Shown: positions 36,608-45,458, counted from the stretch's first letter. The stretch: 64,000 nucleotides of DNA from Brevundimonas sp. AJA228-03 (GCF_017795885.1 NZ_CP059297.1:558001-622000); one strand, 5' to 3'. The notes: a model not told the origin generated them from the sequence alone. Translations and numbers: made by a program.

Positions 36608-37555
36608 GTGAAAACCCTTCTGATCTCGACATTCGCCGCCATTACGCTGTTGGCCGGGCCCGCCTCGGCCGGTGAACACAGCGGACCACCCGGCGGCGGC
36701 CACCCTGGGGGAGGCGGCTGCATGAGCGGCTGCGGCGGCGGCGGTCACCCCGGCGGCGGCTATGGCGGTCACCACCCGGGGTACGGTGGCGGAAACGTCA
36801 ACACCAACGTCAATGTCAATGTGAACGCCAACGCCGGGGCCGATGCCGGTTCGTATGCCGGGGCCGGTGCGGTCATCAATGCGCGCGGCTATGATGTCGG
36901 GGCGATCCGGGGCGGCGGTGGCTATGGCGGCGCGATCGTCTCGGGCAGCGGCTATGGCGGCTGGGATTCGCTGGGCTATGGCGGCAACGTCGGCGCGGTG
37001 GTCGTCCGTGGTCCCGGCTATGGCCCCAGTCGTCCGTTCGGCTATGCCGTGCGCGGGTTCGGACGGCGCTATGTGACCACGGACCGGTGCGGATCGTGCG
37101 GCGCGCCGCCTCCGCCTCCGCCTCCGCCGTCCTGCTACGTCAGCTGCGACGGCGGCTACGATCACGGAAACCGGTATTCGGATCGTGATCCGCATGGTCG
37201 GAGCGACTGCCGCTGCGGGGGCCCGCGCTATGTGGCCCAGCCCTACTACGCCGCCCCGCAGGAGTCGGTCGAATATCGCGATCACGACTACCAGGCCAGC
37301 ATGGAAGGCCGGGGCTATGTGCAACAGGGCTATTCGTCCGGGGGCTACGAACGCTATGAAGGCCAGCCCTATGGCAGCGGCTATGGAGCCCCGGTCCCTG
37401 CGCCTCGTCCCTATGCACCGGCCGCCCACGCGCCCCGGGTGATCGAGCAGGCCCCCGTCTATATTCAGGCGCCGCCGGGATACTACGGCGACCTGCCCCC
37501 CGACGACGACGGGGTCAGCCTGCCCTATCGGCAGGAGCCGGGCGAGCGGGGTTAG
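36608..37555 (+). CDS. Secreted glycine-rich, low-complexity protein
   Basis: A 315-residue protein with a clear signal peptide (MKTLLISTFAAITLLAGPASA) followed by low-complexity sequence. Sections are GGGHPGGGGCMSGCGGGGHPGGGYGGHHPG, an Asn/Val alternation (NVNTNVNVNVNANAG), Gly/Tyr blocks (GSGYGGWDSLGYGGN), PPPPPPPP, and Tyr/Gly/Pro-rich C-terminal blocks. Two CxxxC or CxxC pairs occur (CMSGC, CGSCG). It could be a cell-surface, amyloid-like or structural protein; no family recognised. GTG at 36608 has GGAG 10 bases upstream and directly begins the signal peptide. Its TAG stop interlocks with that of pyrF. Confidence 0.72.
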   Translation: MKTLLISTFAAITLLAGPASAGEHSGPPGGGHPGGGGCMSGCGGGGHPGGGYGGHHPGYGGGNVNTNVNVNVNANAGADAGSYAGAGAVINARGYDVGAIRGGGGYGGAIVSGSGYGGWDSLGYGGNVGAVVVRGPGYGPSRPFGYAVRGFGRRYVTTDRCGSCGAPPPPPPPPSCYVSCDGGYDHGNRYSDRDPHGRSDCRCGGPRYVAQPYYAAPQESVEYRDHDYQASMEGRGYVQQGYSSGGYERYEGQPYGSGYGAPVPAPRPYAPAAHAPRVIEQAPVYIQAPPGYYGDLPPDDDGVSLPYRQEPGERG

Positions 37556-38271
37556 GCCACTCCGGCCATTTCGGCGACGATCGCGGCAGCGGCCCTGACG
37601 GGGTCGGAGGCCGCGATGACGGGCCGGGCGACCACCAGATGGGTGGCCCCGGCGCGCAGGGCGGCAGACGGGGTAGCCACGCGCTGCTGGTCATCGACCT
37701 CGGCTCCGACGGGGCGAACGCCCGGCGTGACGATCAGGAAGTCGGGACGGCCCGCCCCGGTCGCGATCTGGCGCACCCGGTCAGCCTCCAGCGGGCTGGA
37801 GACGACACCGTCGACGCCGCAATCAAGGGCCTGATGGACGCGGGCCTCGACCAGATCACGGGCGCGGGCGGAATAGCCGATCGCCTTCAGGTCCTCGTCC
37901 GAAAGGCTGGTCATGACGGTGACGGCCAGGATCTTCGTCGCCAGTCCGCCGCGACCCTTGACGGCGGCCCGCATCACCTGCGGCTCGGCGTGGACGGTCA
38001 GCAGGTCGCAGCCGCCCTCGGCCACCGAGCGCGCCGCGCCTTCCACCTGGGCGCCGATGTCATGCAGTTTCCAGTCCTGGAACACCTGCTTGCCCCTGTC
38101 GCGCAGGCCGTGGGCGAAGGCGACGCCGCCGGGGCGCGCCAGCAGGGTCAGCCCGACCTTGTAGACGCTCACGCCGTCGCCCAGCTGCTCGACCAGGGCA
38201 CCGGCCGCCTCGACCGAGGGCAGATCGAGGCCGACGATCAGGCGCGGGTCGGACAGGAGAGGCGAGGTCAT
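37552..38271 (-). CDS. pyrF: Orotidine 5'-phosphate decarboxylase
   Basis: A 239-residue TIM-barrel enzyme that decarboxylates OMP to UMP, the last step of pyrimidine synthesis. It has LIVGLDLPSVEAA, VYKVGLTLLA, the catalytic loop FQDWKLHDIGAQVEGAA (the Lys and two Asp of the DxKxxD motif), VTVMTSLSDEDL and the phosphate-binding VTPGVRPVGAEVDDQQR. The ATG at 38271 is chosen over one five codons upstream because the family N-terminus starts close to LIVGLD. The stop TAA shares bases with the stop of the convergent Gly-rich gene. Confidence 0.95.
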   Translation of the reverse strand: MTSPLLSDPRLIVGLDLPSVEAAGALVEQLGDGVSVYKVGLTLLARPGGVAFAHGLRDRGKQVFQDWKLHDIGAQVEGAARSVAEGGCDLLTVHAEPQVMRAAVKGRGGLATKILAVTVMTSLSDEDLKAIGYSARARDLVEARVHQALDCGVDGVVSSPLEADRVRQIATGAGRPDFLIVTPGVRPVGAEVDDQQRVATPSAALRAGATHLVVARPVIAASDPVRAAAAIVAEMAGVA

Positions 38272-38356
38272 CGACGGGCTCCGCATGACCGGCTAGACGG
38301 GGCGCGAGGGTTCGCGTCGGGCGACCGGCGATTCTTGATGGGCTGAGGGACAGGGA

Positions 38357-39055
38357 ATGAACGCGCTCGATCTGGGGGTCAACCTGTTCGTGGCCCTGTT
38401 CGCCCTGGTCGATCCGATCGGCAACATCCCGATCTTCGCCGCCGCGACGACGGGGGCGACCGCGCGCCAGCGACTGTCGGTCTCGGCCCTGATCTGCGTC
38501 TTCATCGCCGTCTTTCTGGCCTTCTTCTTCTTCACCGGCCTGTGGCTGCTGCAGTTCTTTGGCATATCGCTGGCGGCGTTCAGGATCGCGGGCGGGATCC
38601 TGTTGCTGCTGCTGGGCCTGGACATGACGCGCGGCGACTTCCTGACCATGTTCGCGGACACCGACGCAGCCGCCGACGCCAAGGACGTGCGCGGCTATGC
38701 GCAGCGGCGGTTCAAGCGGTTGATCGTGCCCTTCGCCATGCCGCTGCTGATCGGACCGGGAGCCATCTCCACCATCATCATCCAGGCGGGCGAGGCGCAG
38801 AAGCTGGGTTATGCCGGAACGGTCGCGGGCATGCTGGCGATCGGGGCGGCGGCCTTCGCGACCTTCGTGACCTTCTCGGCCACGGCGCCGATCAGCCGGG
38901 TGCTGGGTGATGTCGGCATGGCGATCATTGTGCGCGTTCTGGGCCTGATCCTGTGCGCCCTGGCGATCCAGTTCATCCTGGCGGGTCTGGGCGAGGCCCT
39001 GCCCGGCATGTTCGCCACGGGCGTGACCGCACCTTATCCGACCGGCGGGCATTAG
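38357..39055 (+). CDS. MarC family membrane protein
   Basis: A 232-residue membrane protein with six hydrophobic segments. Characteristic MarC/YchE stretches are LFVALFALVDPIGNIPIF near the N-terminus, RIAGGILLLLLGLDMTRGD and VPFAMPLLIGPGAISTIIIQ. The role of this family is unknown despite the historical name (multiple antibiotic resistance). Single gene, divergent from pyrF. Confidence 0.9.
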   Translation: MNALDLGVNLFVALFALVDPIGNIPIFAAATTGATARQRLSVSALICVFIAVFLAFFFFTGLWLLQFFGISLAAFRIAGGILLLLLGLDMTRGDFLTMFADTDAAADAKDVRGYAQRRFKRLIVPFAMPLLIGPGAISTIIIQAGEAQKLGYAGTVAGMLAIGAAAFATFVTFSATAPISRVLGDVGMAIIVRVLGLILCALAIQFILAGLGEALPGMFATGVTAPYPTGGH

Positions 39056-39064
39056 GTCGAAGGA

Positions 39065-39397
39065 CTAAGCCAGGCCGGTCAGCATGATCCTGGCTCCGGC
39101 CGCGATCGCCCTCGTCGCCAGGCGCCCCACGACCTCGCCCCTGCGCGCGGGCGAAATCCCGTCACCGATCCGGACCGATCCATTCACACAGGCGCGAGGG
39201 CCCAGAGTAACGAAGTCACCGACCACACTGTCATGGGCGACACTGGCGCAGGCATTGGCCAGCAAATGCCGTCCGATCACCCCGTCCGGACTGGCGAGGG
39301 CGCAGGCGCTGATCAAGGCGCCCGGCGCGACCTGCGACCCGGCCGCGACGATGCCGCCATCATCCTGTCCTGGCGTCTGATTTGCGGTCGGGCTCAA
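39065..39397 (-). pseudogene. Truncated hexapeptide-repeat (NeuD/acetyltransferase-like) protein
   Basis: A 110-residue ORF with left-handed beta-helix repeats: GIVAAGSQVAPGALI, GVIGRHLLANACASVAHDSVVGDFVTLGPRACVNGSVRIGDG. These match the middle of NeuD-like O-acyltransferases (about 200 residues). The N-terminal Rossmann-like part is absent and the C-terminus changes after VRIGDG to unrelated RRGEVVGRLATRAIAAG. It is therefore probably a remnant or a shortened gene. It ends 9 bases from the marC stop and starts 10 bases after the end of the SDR gene, so it fills the gap tightly. Confidence 0.5.
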
Positions 39398-39407
39398 GCG
39401 AGGCGGG

Positions 39408-40205
39408 TCAAATCCGCTTCAGCCGCCGCGCATGCCCGGCCACCATCCGCAGCGCCAGACCGTCCGGCAGCAGCTTGCCCAGGGCTGCGAGGACATTGTT
39501 CATCAGGCCCGGCGTCACGCGCGGCCGGTCGGCCTCGCAGGCGGCATGGGCGACGCGGGCGACGTGGTCCGCCGTCTGCCACATCCAGGCCGGATAGGCC
39601 GCTGACACCTGTTCCCGCGAGCCATTGACGTCGTGGAACTCGGTCAGGGTGTAGCCGGGGCACAGGGCGGTAACGTGGACGCCGGTGCCGCGCGTCTCCA
39701 GCCACAGCCCCTGGGAGGCCTTGATCAGAAAGCTCTTGATCGGTCCGTACAGGGTATCGCCCCCGGTTGCGGGCATCTGACCGGCCAGGGAGGCCACGTT
39801 GATGATCCGCCCGAACCCGCGCTCGACCATGCCGGGCAGGAGGAGCCGCGACAGGGCGACCGGCGCCGACAGCATGACCTGCACCATGGCGGCGTGCCGG
39901 GCGGGGTCGGTCGCCAGAAACCCGGTCGTGCGCGAAAAGCCGGCGTTGTTGATCAGGCCATCGACAGTGAGGCCGCGGGCCGCAATGGCCCGGACCAGCC
40001 GCTCGGGAGCCTCCGGATCGGCCAGATTTTCCGGGATGACCACGACATCGCTCCCGTGACCGGCTCTGATCTCGTCGGCGAGCCTCGACAGGACCGCTTC
40101 CCGGCGCGCGGTCAGGATCAGGTCCCAGCCCGTCTCCGCATAGACCCGCGCCAGGGCGGCACCGATCCCGGCGGAGGCTCCGGTGATGAGGATACGGGGT
40201 CGCAC
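39408..40205 (-). CDS. SDR family oxidoreductase
   Basis: A 265-residue short-chain dehydrogenase with TGASAGIGAALARVYA, LTARR after beta2 (Arg pair suggests NADP), NNAGFSRTTGF, the catalytic Ser in IINVASLAGQMPA, YGPIKSFL (YxxxK) and ALCPGYTLTEFHDV. It belongs to the DltE/YqjQ-like branch; substrate unknown. The GTG at 40205 is 8 bases after the Rrf2 gene stop, so the two form an operon and the SDR gene is probably controlled by the Rrf2 protein. Confidence 0.88.
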   Translation of the reverse strand: MRPRILITGASAGIGAALARVYAETGWDLILTARREAVLSRLADEIRAGHGSDVVVIPENLADPEAPERLVRAIAARGLTVDGLINNAGFSRTTGFLATDPARHAAMVQVMLSAPVALSRLLLPGMVERGFGRIINVASLAGQMPATGGDTLYGPIKSFLIKASQGLWLETRGTGVHVTALCPGYTLTEFHDVNGSREQVSAAYPAWMWQTADHVARVAHAACEADRPRVTPGLMNNVLAALGKLLPDGLALRMVAGHARRLKRI

Positions 40206-40213
40206 CGTCGGGT

Positions 40214-40708
40214 TCAGGCCGGCACCCGGGCACCGGCCTGAACCGCGCCGGCACAGGCACCATGGACGGCGACGCCGTCGAGCGCCGCCGCGTTCTCGGC
40301 GAGCAGATCGGCGATGGTGATGCGGCTGAGAGCCTCCGATGCCGCCTGATCGGCCAGGGTCAGCACCTTGCCGACCTGACGGGGAATATGTTCGCCCACG
40401 GGGCAGCCCTTCGCTCCGGCCGGTGCCGAGCCAAGGTGGGCGCAGCCGTTGACAGCCTTCAGCACCACATCCAGCCGGATGTCCTCGGGGCGCAGCAGCA
40501 GCCATGAGCCCCCGGACGCGCCCGGACGGGTCGCGATCAGGCCGGCCTTGGCCAGAAGCGCGGTGACGCGGCGAATGACCACGGGGTTCGTCGGGACCGA
40601 GGCGGCCAGGACCGCACTGGGCGCCGCGTGCGCGGGGTCGTACGCGCCCTTGTGGGCCAGATAGGCCAGGGCGTGGGCGGCGACGGGAAAGCGTTGGCTG
40701 TCTGACAT
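40214..40708 (-). CDS. Rrf2 family transcriptional regulator
   Basis: A 164-residue winged-helix regulator: FPVAAHALAYLAHKG, SVPTNPVVIRRVTALLAKAGLIATRPGASGGSWLLLRPEDIRLDVVLKAVNG is the Rrf2 DNA-binding core. The region that binds an Fe-S cluster in IscR or NsrR has only two Cys here (CAHLG...GCPVG), one fewer than needed, so a different sensing mode (YwnA-like thiol or none) is likely. A perfect inverted repeat covers its start codon. It is first in an operon with the SDR gene and divergent from kup (178 bases). Confidence 0.9.
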   Translation of the reverse strand: MSDSQRFPVAAHALAYLAHKGAYDPAHAAPSAVLAASVPTNPVVIRRVTALLAKAGLIATRPGASGGSWLLLRPEDIRLDVVLKAVNGCAHLGSAPAGAKGCPVGEHIPRQVGKVLTLADQAASEALSRITIADLLAENAAALDGVAVHGACAGAVQAGARVPA

Positions 40709-40762
40709 TTGTGTGGGTTCCAACCCGGAAGGTAGGCACCCGGGCCGCGAATCACAAATGTC
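40704..40762. promoter_or_regulatory. Probable Rrf2 operator: perfect 10-bp inverted repeat
   Basis: GACATTTGTG (40704-40713) is the exact inverse complement of CACAAATGTC (40753-40762). The two arms are 39 bases apart and AT-rich in a GC-rich spacer. The first arm includes the Rrf2 start codon, so binding would block its own expression and that of the SDR gene. Each half could be one site, or the pair could hold a looped or double-dimer complex. Confidence 0.6.
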
Positions 40763-40886
40763 GCTTTCGGCCCGCGCGAACACGGTGCAACCGAAACCGC
40801 AGCCGCGCGATTGAAACCCCCGCGCAATGGGCCTAAAGGCGCTCCGCTTTGATGGGTCCGCCAGATGCGGTACCCGGAGGATTCTC

Positions 40887-42869
40887 ATGGCAGGGGACGC
40901 ATCCCCCGGCGACGGCGCTTCCCCCGCCCCGCTCACAGGTTCCAGCGACGGAACGCCCGCACCCGCACCCGCACCCGCGTCCGCGCTCGCAGTCGGTCCG
41001 GCGCACGGCAAGGCCGGGTTCTGGGCGCTGACGATCGGCGCGATCGGCGTCGTGTTCGGCGACATCGGCACCAGCCCGCTCTACGCCCTGCGCGAGGCGA
41101 TCGCTCATGCCCGGTCTGGCGTCGGCGGCGACCTCGCCGTCATCGGCGTGGTGTCGCTGGCCTTCTGGGCGCTGATGATCGTGGTGACGTTCAAATACGT
41201 CCTGTTCCTGATGCGCGCTGACAACAGGGGCGAAGGGGGGACCCTGGCCCTGATGGCCCTGGCGACCCACGCCGTAGGACGGCGCAGTGCCTGGATCTTC
41301 GCGCTTGGCGTCTGCGGCGCAGCCCTCTTCTATGGCGACGGCATCATCACGCCTGCCATTTCGGTCCTGTCGGCCATCGAGGGGGTCAAGGACGCTCCCG
41401 GGGTAGGCACACGTCTGGACGCCTTCATCGTCCCGATCTCGGCCGCCATCCTGATCGGCCTGTTTCTGGTCCAGTCGCGCGGCACGGCGGGTCTGGCCAG
41501 GTATTTCGGCCCGATCACGGCCATCTGGTTCCTCAGCCTCGGGGCCCTGGGCCTCTATCACATCTTCGACGACGTCTCGGTGCTGCGCGCCCTGTCGCCG
41601 CATTACGGCGTGATGCTGCTGCTCAGCGACGGCTTCCTGGGCTTCATCATCCTGGGCAGCGTCTTCCTGGCGGTCACCGGGGCCGAGGCGCTGTATGCGG
41701 ACATGGGCCATTTCGGCAAGGCCCCGATCCGGATGGGCTGGCTGTGTTTCGTCCTGCCCTGCCTGACGCTGAATTATCTGGGCCAGGGCGCTCTGATTCT
41801 GGACAATCCGAGTGCCGCAGAGAACCCCTTCTGGTCGATGGTGCCGCAATTCGCTTACTGGCCGATGCTGGCCCTGGCCACCGCGGCGACGGTGATCGCA
41901 TCCCAGGCCGTCATCACTGGGGCCTTCTCGGTCACACAGCAGGCCGTCCAGCTGGGGCTTCTGCCCAGGATCGACATCCGCTTCACTTCGGAGACCCAAG
42001 CCGGCCAGATCTTCGTCCCGGCCGTCAACACCTTTCTGATGCTCGGGGTCCTGACCCTGTTGTTCGTCTTTCAGAGCTCGCACAACCTGACGGCCGCCTA
42101 TGGTGTAGCGGTCACCGGCGTGATGCTCATCAACACCCTGATGGCCTGGTCGGTCATCACGCGGAAATGGAGCTGGTCGATCTGGGCCACCCTGGCGGCG
42201 CTGATCCCGTTCGGCTTCATCGATACGGTGTTCCTGACCTCCAACCTGCTGAAGATTCCCGACGGGGCCTGGCTGCCGCTGGTCCTGGGCGCGATCCTGG
42301 TGCTGATCATGTGGACCTGGACGCGGGGATCGCAGATCCTGTCGGCCAAGGCCAAGAAGGACAGTCTGCCGCTGGTCGACCTGATCGAGATGCTCCGGGC
42401 CCGCCCGCCGCATCGCGCACCCGGTACGGCCATCTTCCTGACGTCAGACCCCGAGGTCGCCCCCGTCGCCCTGATGCACAATCTGAAGCATAACAAGGTG
42501 CTGCACGAGAAGAACATCATCCTGACCGTGCGGACCACCGACCGGCCGCGTGTGCCTGACAAGGAGCGCGTCACGATGGAGCCCATCAACGATGACTTCA
42601 AGAAGATCACCCTGTCGTTCGGCTTCATGGAAAGCCCGCAGGTGCCCCGGGCTCTTGGCCTGTGCCGCAAACAGGGGCTGAAGTTCGACATCATGTCGAC
42701 CAGCTTCTTCCTCGGACGCCGCTCGGTGGTGCCCTCGGCGTCGCAAGGCATGCCGCTGTGGCAGGACAAGCTGTACATCTTCCTGATGCGCAATGCCGCC
42801 AATCCGACCGACTTCTTCCACATCCCGCCCGGCCGCGTGGTCGAGCTGGGCGCGCAGGTCTCCGTATGA
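40887..42869 (+). CDS. kup: KUP family potassium uptake protein
   Basis: A 660-residue potassium/proton symporter in the inner membrane. After a Pro/Ala-rich N-terminal extension (about 1-40, PAPAPAPASALA) it begins LTIGAIGVVFGDIGTSPLYALREA, the Kup signature. GDGIITPAISVLSAIEG and about 12 membrane segments follow, then a C-terminal cytoplasmic domain (about 480-660) with GTAIFLTSDPEVAPVALMHNLKHNKVLHEKNI. The ATG at 40887 has GGAGG 6 bases upstream. The next gene, rsmB, starts 61 bases after its stop. Confidence 0.96.
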   Translation: MAGDASPGDGASPAPLTGSSDGTPAPAPAPASALAVGPAHGKAGFWALTIGAIGVVFGDIGTSPLYALREAIAHARSGVGGDLAVIGVVSLAFWALMIVVTFKYVLFLMRADNRGEGGTLALMALATHAVGRRSAWIFALGVCGAALFYGDGIITPAISVLSAIEGVKDAPGVGTRLDAFIVPISAAILIGLFLVQSRGTAGLARYFGPITAIWFLSLGALGLYHIFDDVSVLRALSPHYGVMLLLSDGFLGFIILGSVFLAVTGAEALYADMGHFGKAPIRMGWLCFVLPCLTLNYLGQGALILDNPSAAENPFWSMVPQFAYWPMLALATAATVIASQAVITGAFSVTQQAVQLGLLPRIDIRFTSETQAGQIFVPAVNTFLMLGVLTLLFVFQSSHNLTAAYGVAVTGVMLINTLMAWSVITRKWSWSIWATLAALIPFGFIDTVFLTSNLLKIPDGAWLPLVLGAILVLIMWTWTRGSQILSAKAKKDSLPLVDLIEMLRARPPHRAPGTAIFLTSDPEVAPVALMHNLKHNKVLHEKNIILTVRTTDRPRVPDKERVTMEPINDDFKKITLSFGFMESPQVPRALGLCRKQGLKFDIMSTSFFLGRRSVVPSASQGMPLWQDKLYIFLMRNAANPTDFFHIPPGRVVELGAQVSV

Positions 42870-42930
42870 CGGTGTCTGTTTGAGCGGGGGCTCGCCAGGG
42901 GGCAGGGATTCCGGGGCACGGGGTCGGCGC

Positions 42931-44274
42931 ATGGCCGACAAGGCGAGGGGCCCAAGGCGCGAACCGATCCAGCGACCGGCCGAGCCGGACGGTGCCGCCG
43001 ACATCGGCGTCGAGGCGCGAATCGCTGCCGGTATCCTGCTGAACGCGGCACTGGAACGGCGGAACGGCCTGGACGAGGCGATGTCCCTGCCGGCCGTCGC
43101 CGCCCTGCCGGGACCCGACCGGGCCTTCGCGCGCGCGGTCGCCATGGCGGCGTTGCGGCGGCTGGGAGAGATCGACCACATCCTGAACCAGCGCCTGCAG
43201 AAGTCACCGCCCGAGGCCGTGCGGACCCTGCTGCGGGTGTCGCTGGCCCAGACGCTGGTTCTGGGCACGCCCGCCTTCGCCGCGGTCTCCACGGCCGTGA
43301 AGCTGGCCGAGCGCGATGCCAGGACCCGGCCCTACAAGGCCCTGGTCAATGCCGTCCTGCGCGGCGTCGAACGCGAGGGGCCGGGCCTGACCACGGCCGA
43401 GTCCAACCTGCCCGACTGGATCGCCGCGCGCTGGCGTCAGACCTATGGGCCTGCGACGCTCGCCGCGATCGCCCTGGCCGCGCGCGAGGAACCGCCGACC
43501 GACCTGAGCCTGAAGCCCGGCGAGGACGCAGGGGCGCTGGCCGAGGCCCTGGAGGCCACGGTCCTGCCGGGCGGCACGGTCCGGTCCGGCGTTCGCGGCG
43601 ATGTCTCGACCTGGCCCGGATATGACACGGGCGGCTGGTGGATCCAGGACGCGGCAGCGGCGATTCCCGCCCGGCTGCTGGCCACAAGGGCCGGCGAGAC
43701 GGCGCTGGACATGTGCGCGGCCCCGGGCGGCAAGACCCTGCAACTGGCCGCCTCCGGCGCGTCGGTGGTCGCGCTGGACCGCTCCGAGGCCCGTCTGCGT
43801 CGCCTGCGGCAGAATCTGGAGCGGACCGGGCTGTCGGCCGAGATCGTCGTCACGGCCGCCGAGGCCTGGGACGACCTCCGCACCTTCGACGCCGTCCTGC
43901 TGGATGCGCCCTGCACGGCGACCGGCACCCTGCGGCGCAATCCGGAAGTGCTTCGGGCCACCCGGCCTGCCGAGGTCGCCAAACTGGCCGATGTGCAGCA
44001 CCGACTGCTGGATGCGGCCGCCCTGCGGGTCAGACCGGGCGGCCGTCTGGTCTATTGCGTCTGCTCGCTGGAGCGCGAGGAGGGCGAGACGCAGATCATC
44101 GCCTTTCTGCGCCGCAACCCGGCGTTCCGCACCATCCCGGCCGATCCCGCCGCCGTGGGCGCGCCGGGCGAGGCGCTGACGCCCGAAGGATGGCTGCGGG
44201 TCCTGCCGTCCTTCTGGCCGGAACAGGGCGGGCTGGACGGCTTCTTCGTCGCCGGGCTGCAGCGGATCGGTTAG
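42931..44274 (+). CDS. rsmB: RsmB-like 16S rRNA (cytosine-C5) methyltransferase
   Basis: A 447-residue protein. An N-terminal NusB-like RNA-binding domain (about 20-160: IAAGILLNAALER, RRLGEIDHILNQRLQKSP, KLAERDARTRPYKALVNAVLR) is followed by an AdoMet methyltransferase domain. SAM-binding ALDMCAAPGGKTLQLA, the PCTATGTLRRNPEVL motif and the catalytic Cys pair of the m5C family (DAPCTATG, YCVCSLEREE) are present. It methylates C967 of 16S rRNA in E. coli. The ATG at 42931 is chosen from the family N-terminus. Confidence 0.93.
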   Translation: MADKARGPRREPIQRPAEPDGAADIGVEARIAAGILLNAALERRNGLDEAMSLPAVAALPGPDRAFARAVAMAALRRLGEIDHILNQRLQKSPPEAVRTLLRVSLAQTLVLGTPAFAAVSTAVKLAERDARTRPYKALVNAVLRGVEREGPGLTTAESNLPDWIAARWRQTYGPATLAAIALAAREEPPTDLSLKPGEDAGALAEALEATVLPGGTVRSGVRGDVSTWPGYDTGGWWIQDAAAAIPARLLATRAGETALDMCAAPGGKTLQLAASGASVVALDRSEARLRRLRQNLERTGLSAEIVVTAAEAWDDLRTFDAVLLDAPCTATGTLRRNPEVLRATRPAEVAKLADVQHRLLDAAALRVRPGGRLVYCVCSLEREEGETQIIAFLRRNPAFRTIPADPAAVGAPGEALTPEGWLRVLPSFWPEQGGLDGFFVAGLQRIG

Positions 44275-44411
44275 CCACGCGCAGAGGCGGCACCGGGTCT
44301 TTCGATCCCGCCCCGCAACCGGTGGACCGATCTGTATGGACGCGTTCGCCCTGACGTCAGGGATAGGGCGTGAAGCCTGCCGCAGCATCAGGGGTGAAGG
44401 TGTTTCCGTCC

Positions 44412-45458
44412 CTATTCGGTGTCGGCGGGACCCTCGGGCTTCTTGCGGGGCGCGCGGCGCTTCGGCGCCGCCTCGTCGGCCGCCGCAGGCGCGGGCGCGG
44501 AGGGCCGGGTCAGAAAGCCTGGCAGGGCCCCGGCGGTATCCGTATCCGCCTCGGCGCGCGGCGTCCGCGTGCGACGGGCGGGACGCTCGGCCGCGACAGG
44601 CGTAGGTTCGGTCGGCGGGACGTAGGCGATCGGGGCGGTCGAGGCGATGGCGTCCGAGCCGCTTTCGCGAACGCTTTCGGTGCGGTCGCCATTGTCCCGG
44701 CCATTGTCCCGACCATTGTCGCTGCGATGGCCTTCTGCCTCCTCATAGGACCGGGTGTCGGGCGTCCCGCCTTCGGCCTCATAGCGACGGTTGCGTTCCT
44801 CGCGGCGACGCTCCCAGCGCTCGCGGCGGGTCTCGCGACGTCCGCCCTCGCCCTGCTCGCCCTCGGCACGGGGTTGACCGCCGTCCTGGGTGTCACGGGT
44901 CTCGCGGGGGGGGCGCGGCGTCCACTCGCGGTTCTGGTTCTGATCGCGGTCCTGACCGTCACGGCCCGGGTTGTCGCGCGGCGGGCGCGGCGTCCATTCG
45001 CGCGGTTCGCGCGGCTGTTGAGAACCCTGGGCGGCCTCGGCGTCGCGGGCGTCGCTCTGCTGCTGGATGCGGTCGGCTGCCTGCTGGGCGGCGAGGAAGG
45101 CCGCAGCCTGGGCCCCGGTCTCGTCTTCGAAATCGATGTCATAGCCCTGGTTGGACAGCTCACGCGCCGCGATCTCGCTGACCGGCCGCTGGGGCTGAAG
45201 GGCGCGCAGGACGCGGAAATAATGCTCGGCGTGCTGCAGGTAGTTCTCGGCCAGAACCCGGTCGCCCGACGATCCGGCGTCGCGCGCCAGCTGCTGGTAG
45301 CGTTCGTAGACGGTCTGGGCATTGCCGCGGACCTTGATGTTCTCGGGGCCTTGTGAGTCCCAGGAGCGGTTCGGGTTGGCCGCATTGGCATTGCCACCGC
45401 CGCCACCGGGTTTCCGGTTGCGACCGCGCTGGCGCTTCATGCCCTTGAAATCTCGCAT
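44412..45458 (-). CDS. DUF4167 protein, low complexity
   Basis: A 348-residue protein. The conserved DUF4167 part is N-terminal (about 1-115): MKRQRGRNRKPGGGG, NPNRSWDSQGPENIKVRGNAQTVYERYQQLARDA, GDRVLAENYLQHAEHYFRV. The rest is charged and disordered, with REWTPRPPR occurring twice and NGRD repeats. The basic RGRNRK start suggests RNA or DNA binding, but function is unknown. It lies downstream of prmC in the same direction, a pairing common in alphaproteobacteria. The ATG at 45458 is preceded by a 289-base gap. Confidence 0.85.
   Translation of the reverse strand: MRDFKGMKRQRGRNRKPGGGGGNANAANPNRSWDSQGPENIKVRGNAQTVYERYQQLARDAGSSGDRVLAENYLQHAEHYFRVLRALQPQRPVSEIAARELSNQGYDIDFEDETGAQAAAFLAAQQAADRIQQQSDARDAEAAQGSQQPREPREWTPRPPRDNPGRDGQDRDQNQNREWTPRPPRETRDTQDGGQPRAEGEQGEGGRRETRRERWERRREERNRRYEAEGGTPDTRSYEEAEGHRSDNGRDNGRDNGDRTESVRESGSDAIASTAPIAYVPPTEPTPVAAERPARRTRTPRAEADTDTAGALPGFLTRPSAPAPAAADEAAPKRRAPRKKPEGPADTE
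44689..44724. repeat. Three 12-bp tandem units within the DUF4167 gene
   Basis: CCATTGTCCCGG, CCATTGTCCCGA and CCATTGTCGCTG follow each other and encode the NGRDNGRDNG stretch on the minus strand. The unit is a multiple of three, so copy-number changes keep the frame. Confidence 0.75.

Noticed and set aside
40930..41000. CCCGCA/CCCGCG microsatellite-like run in kup as a phase-variable tract
   Set aside because: The unit is six bases so it cannot shift frame, and it only encodes a Pro/Ala linker.
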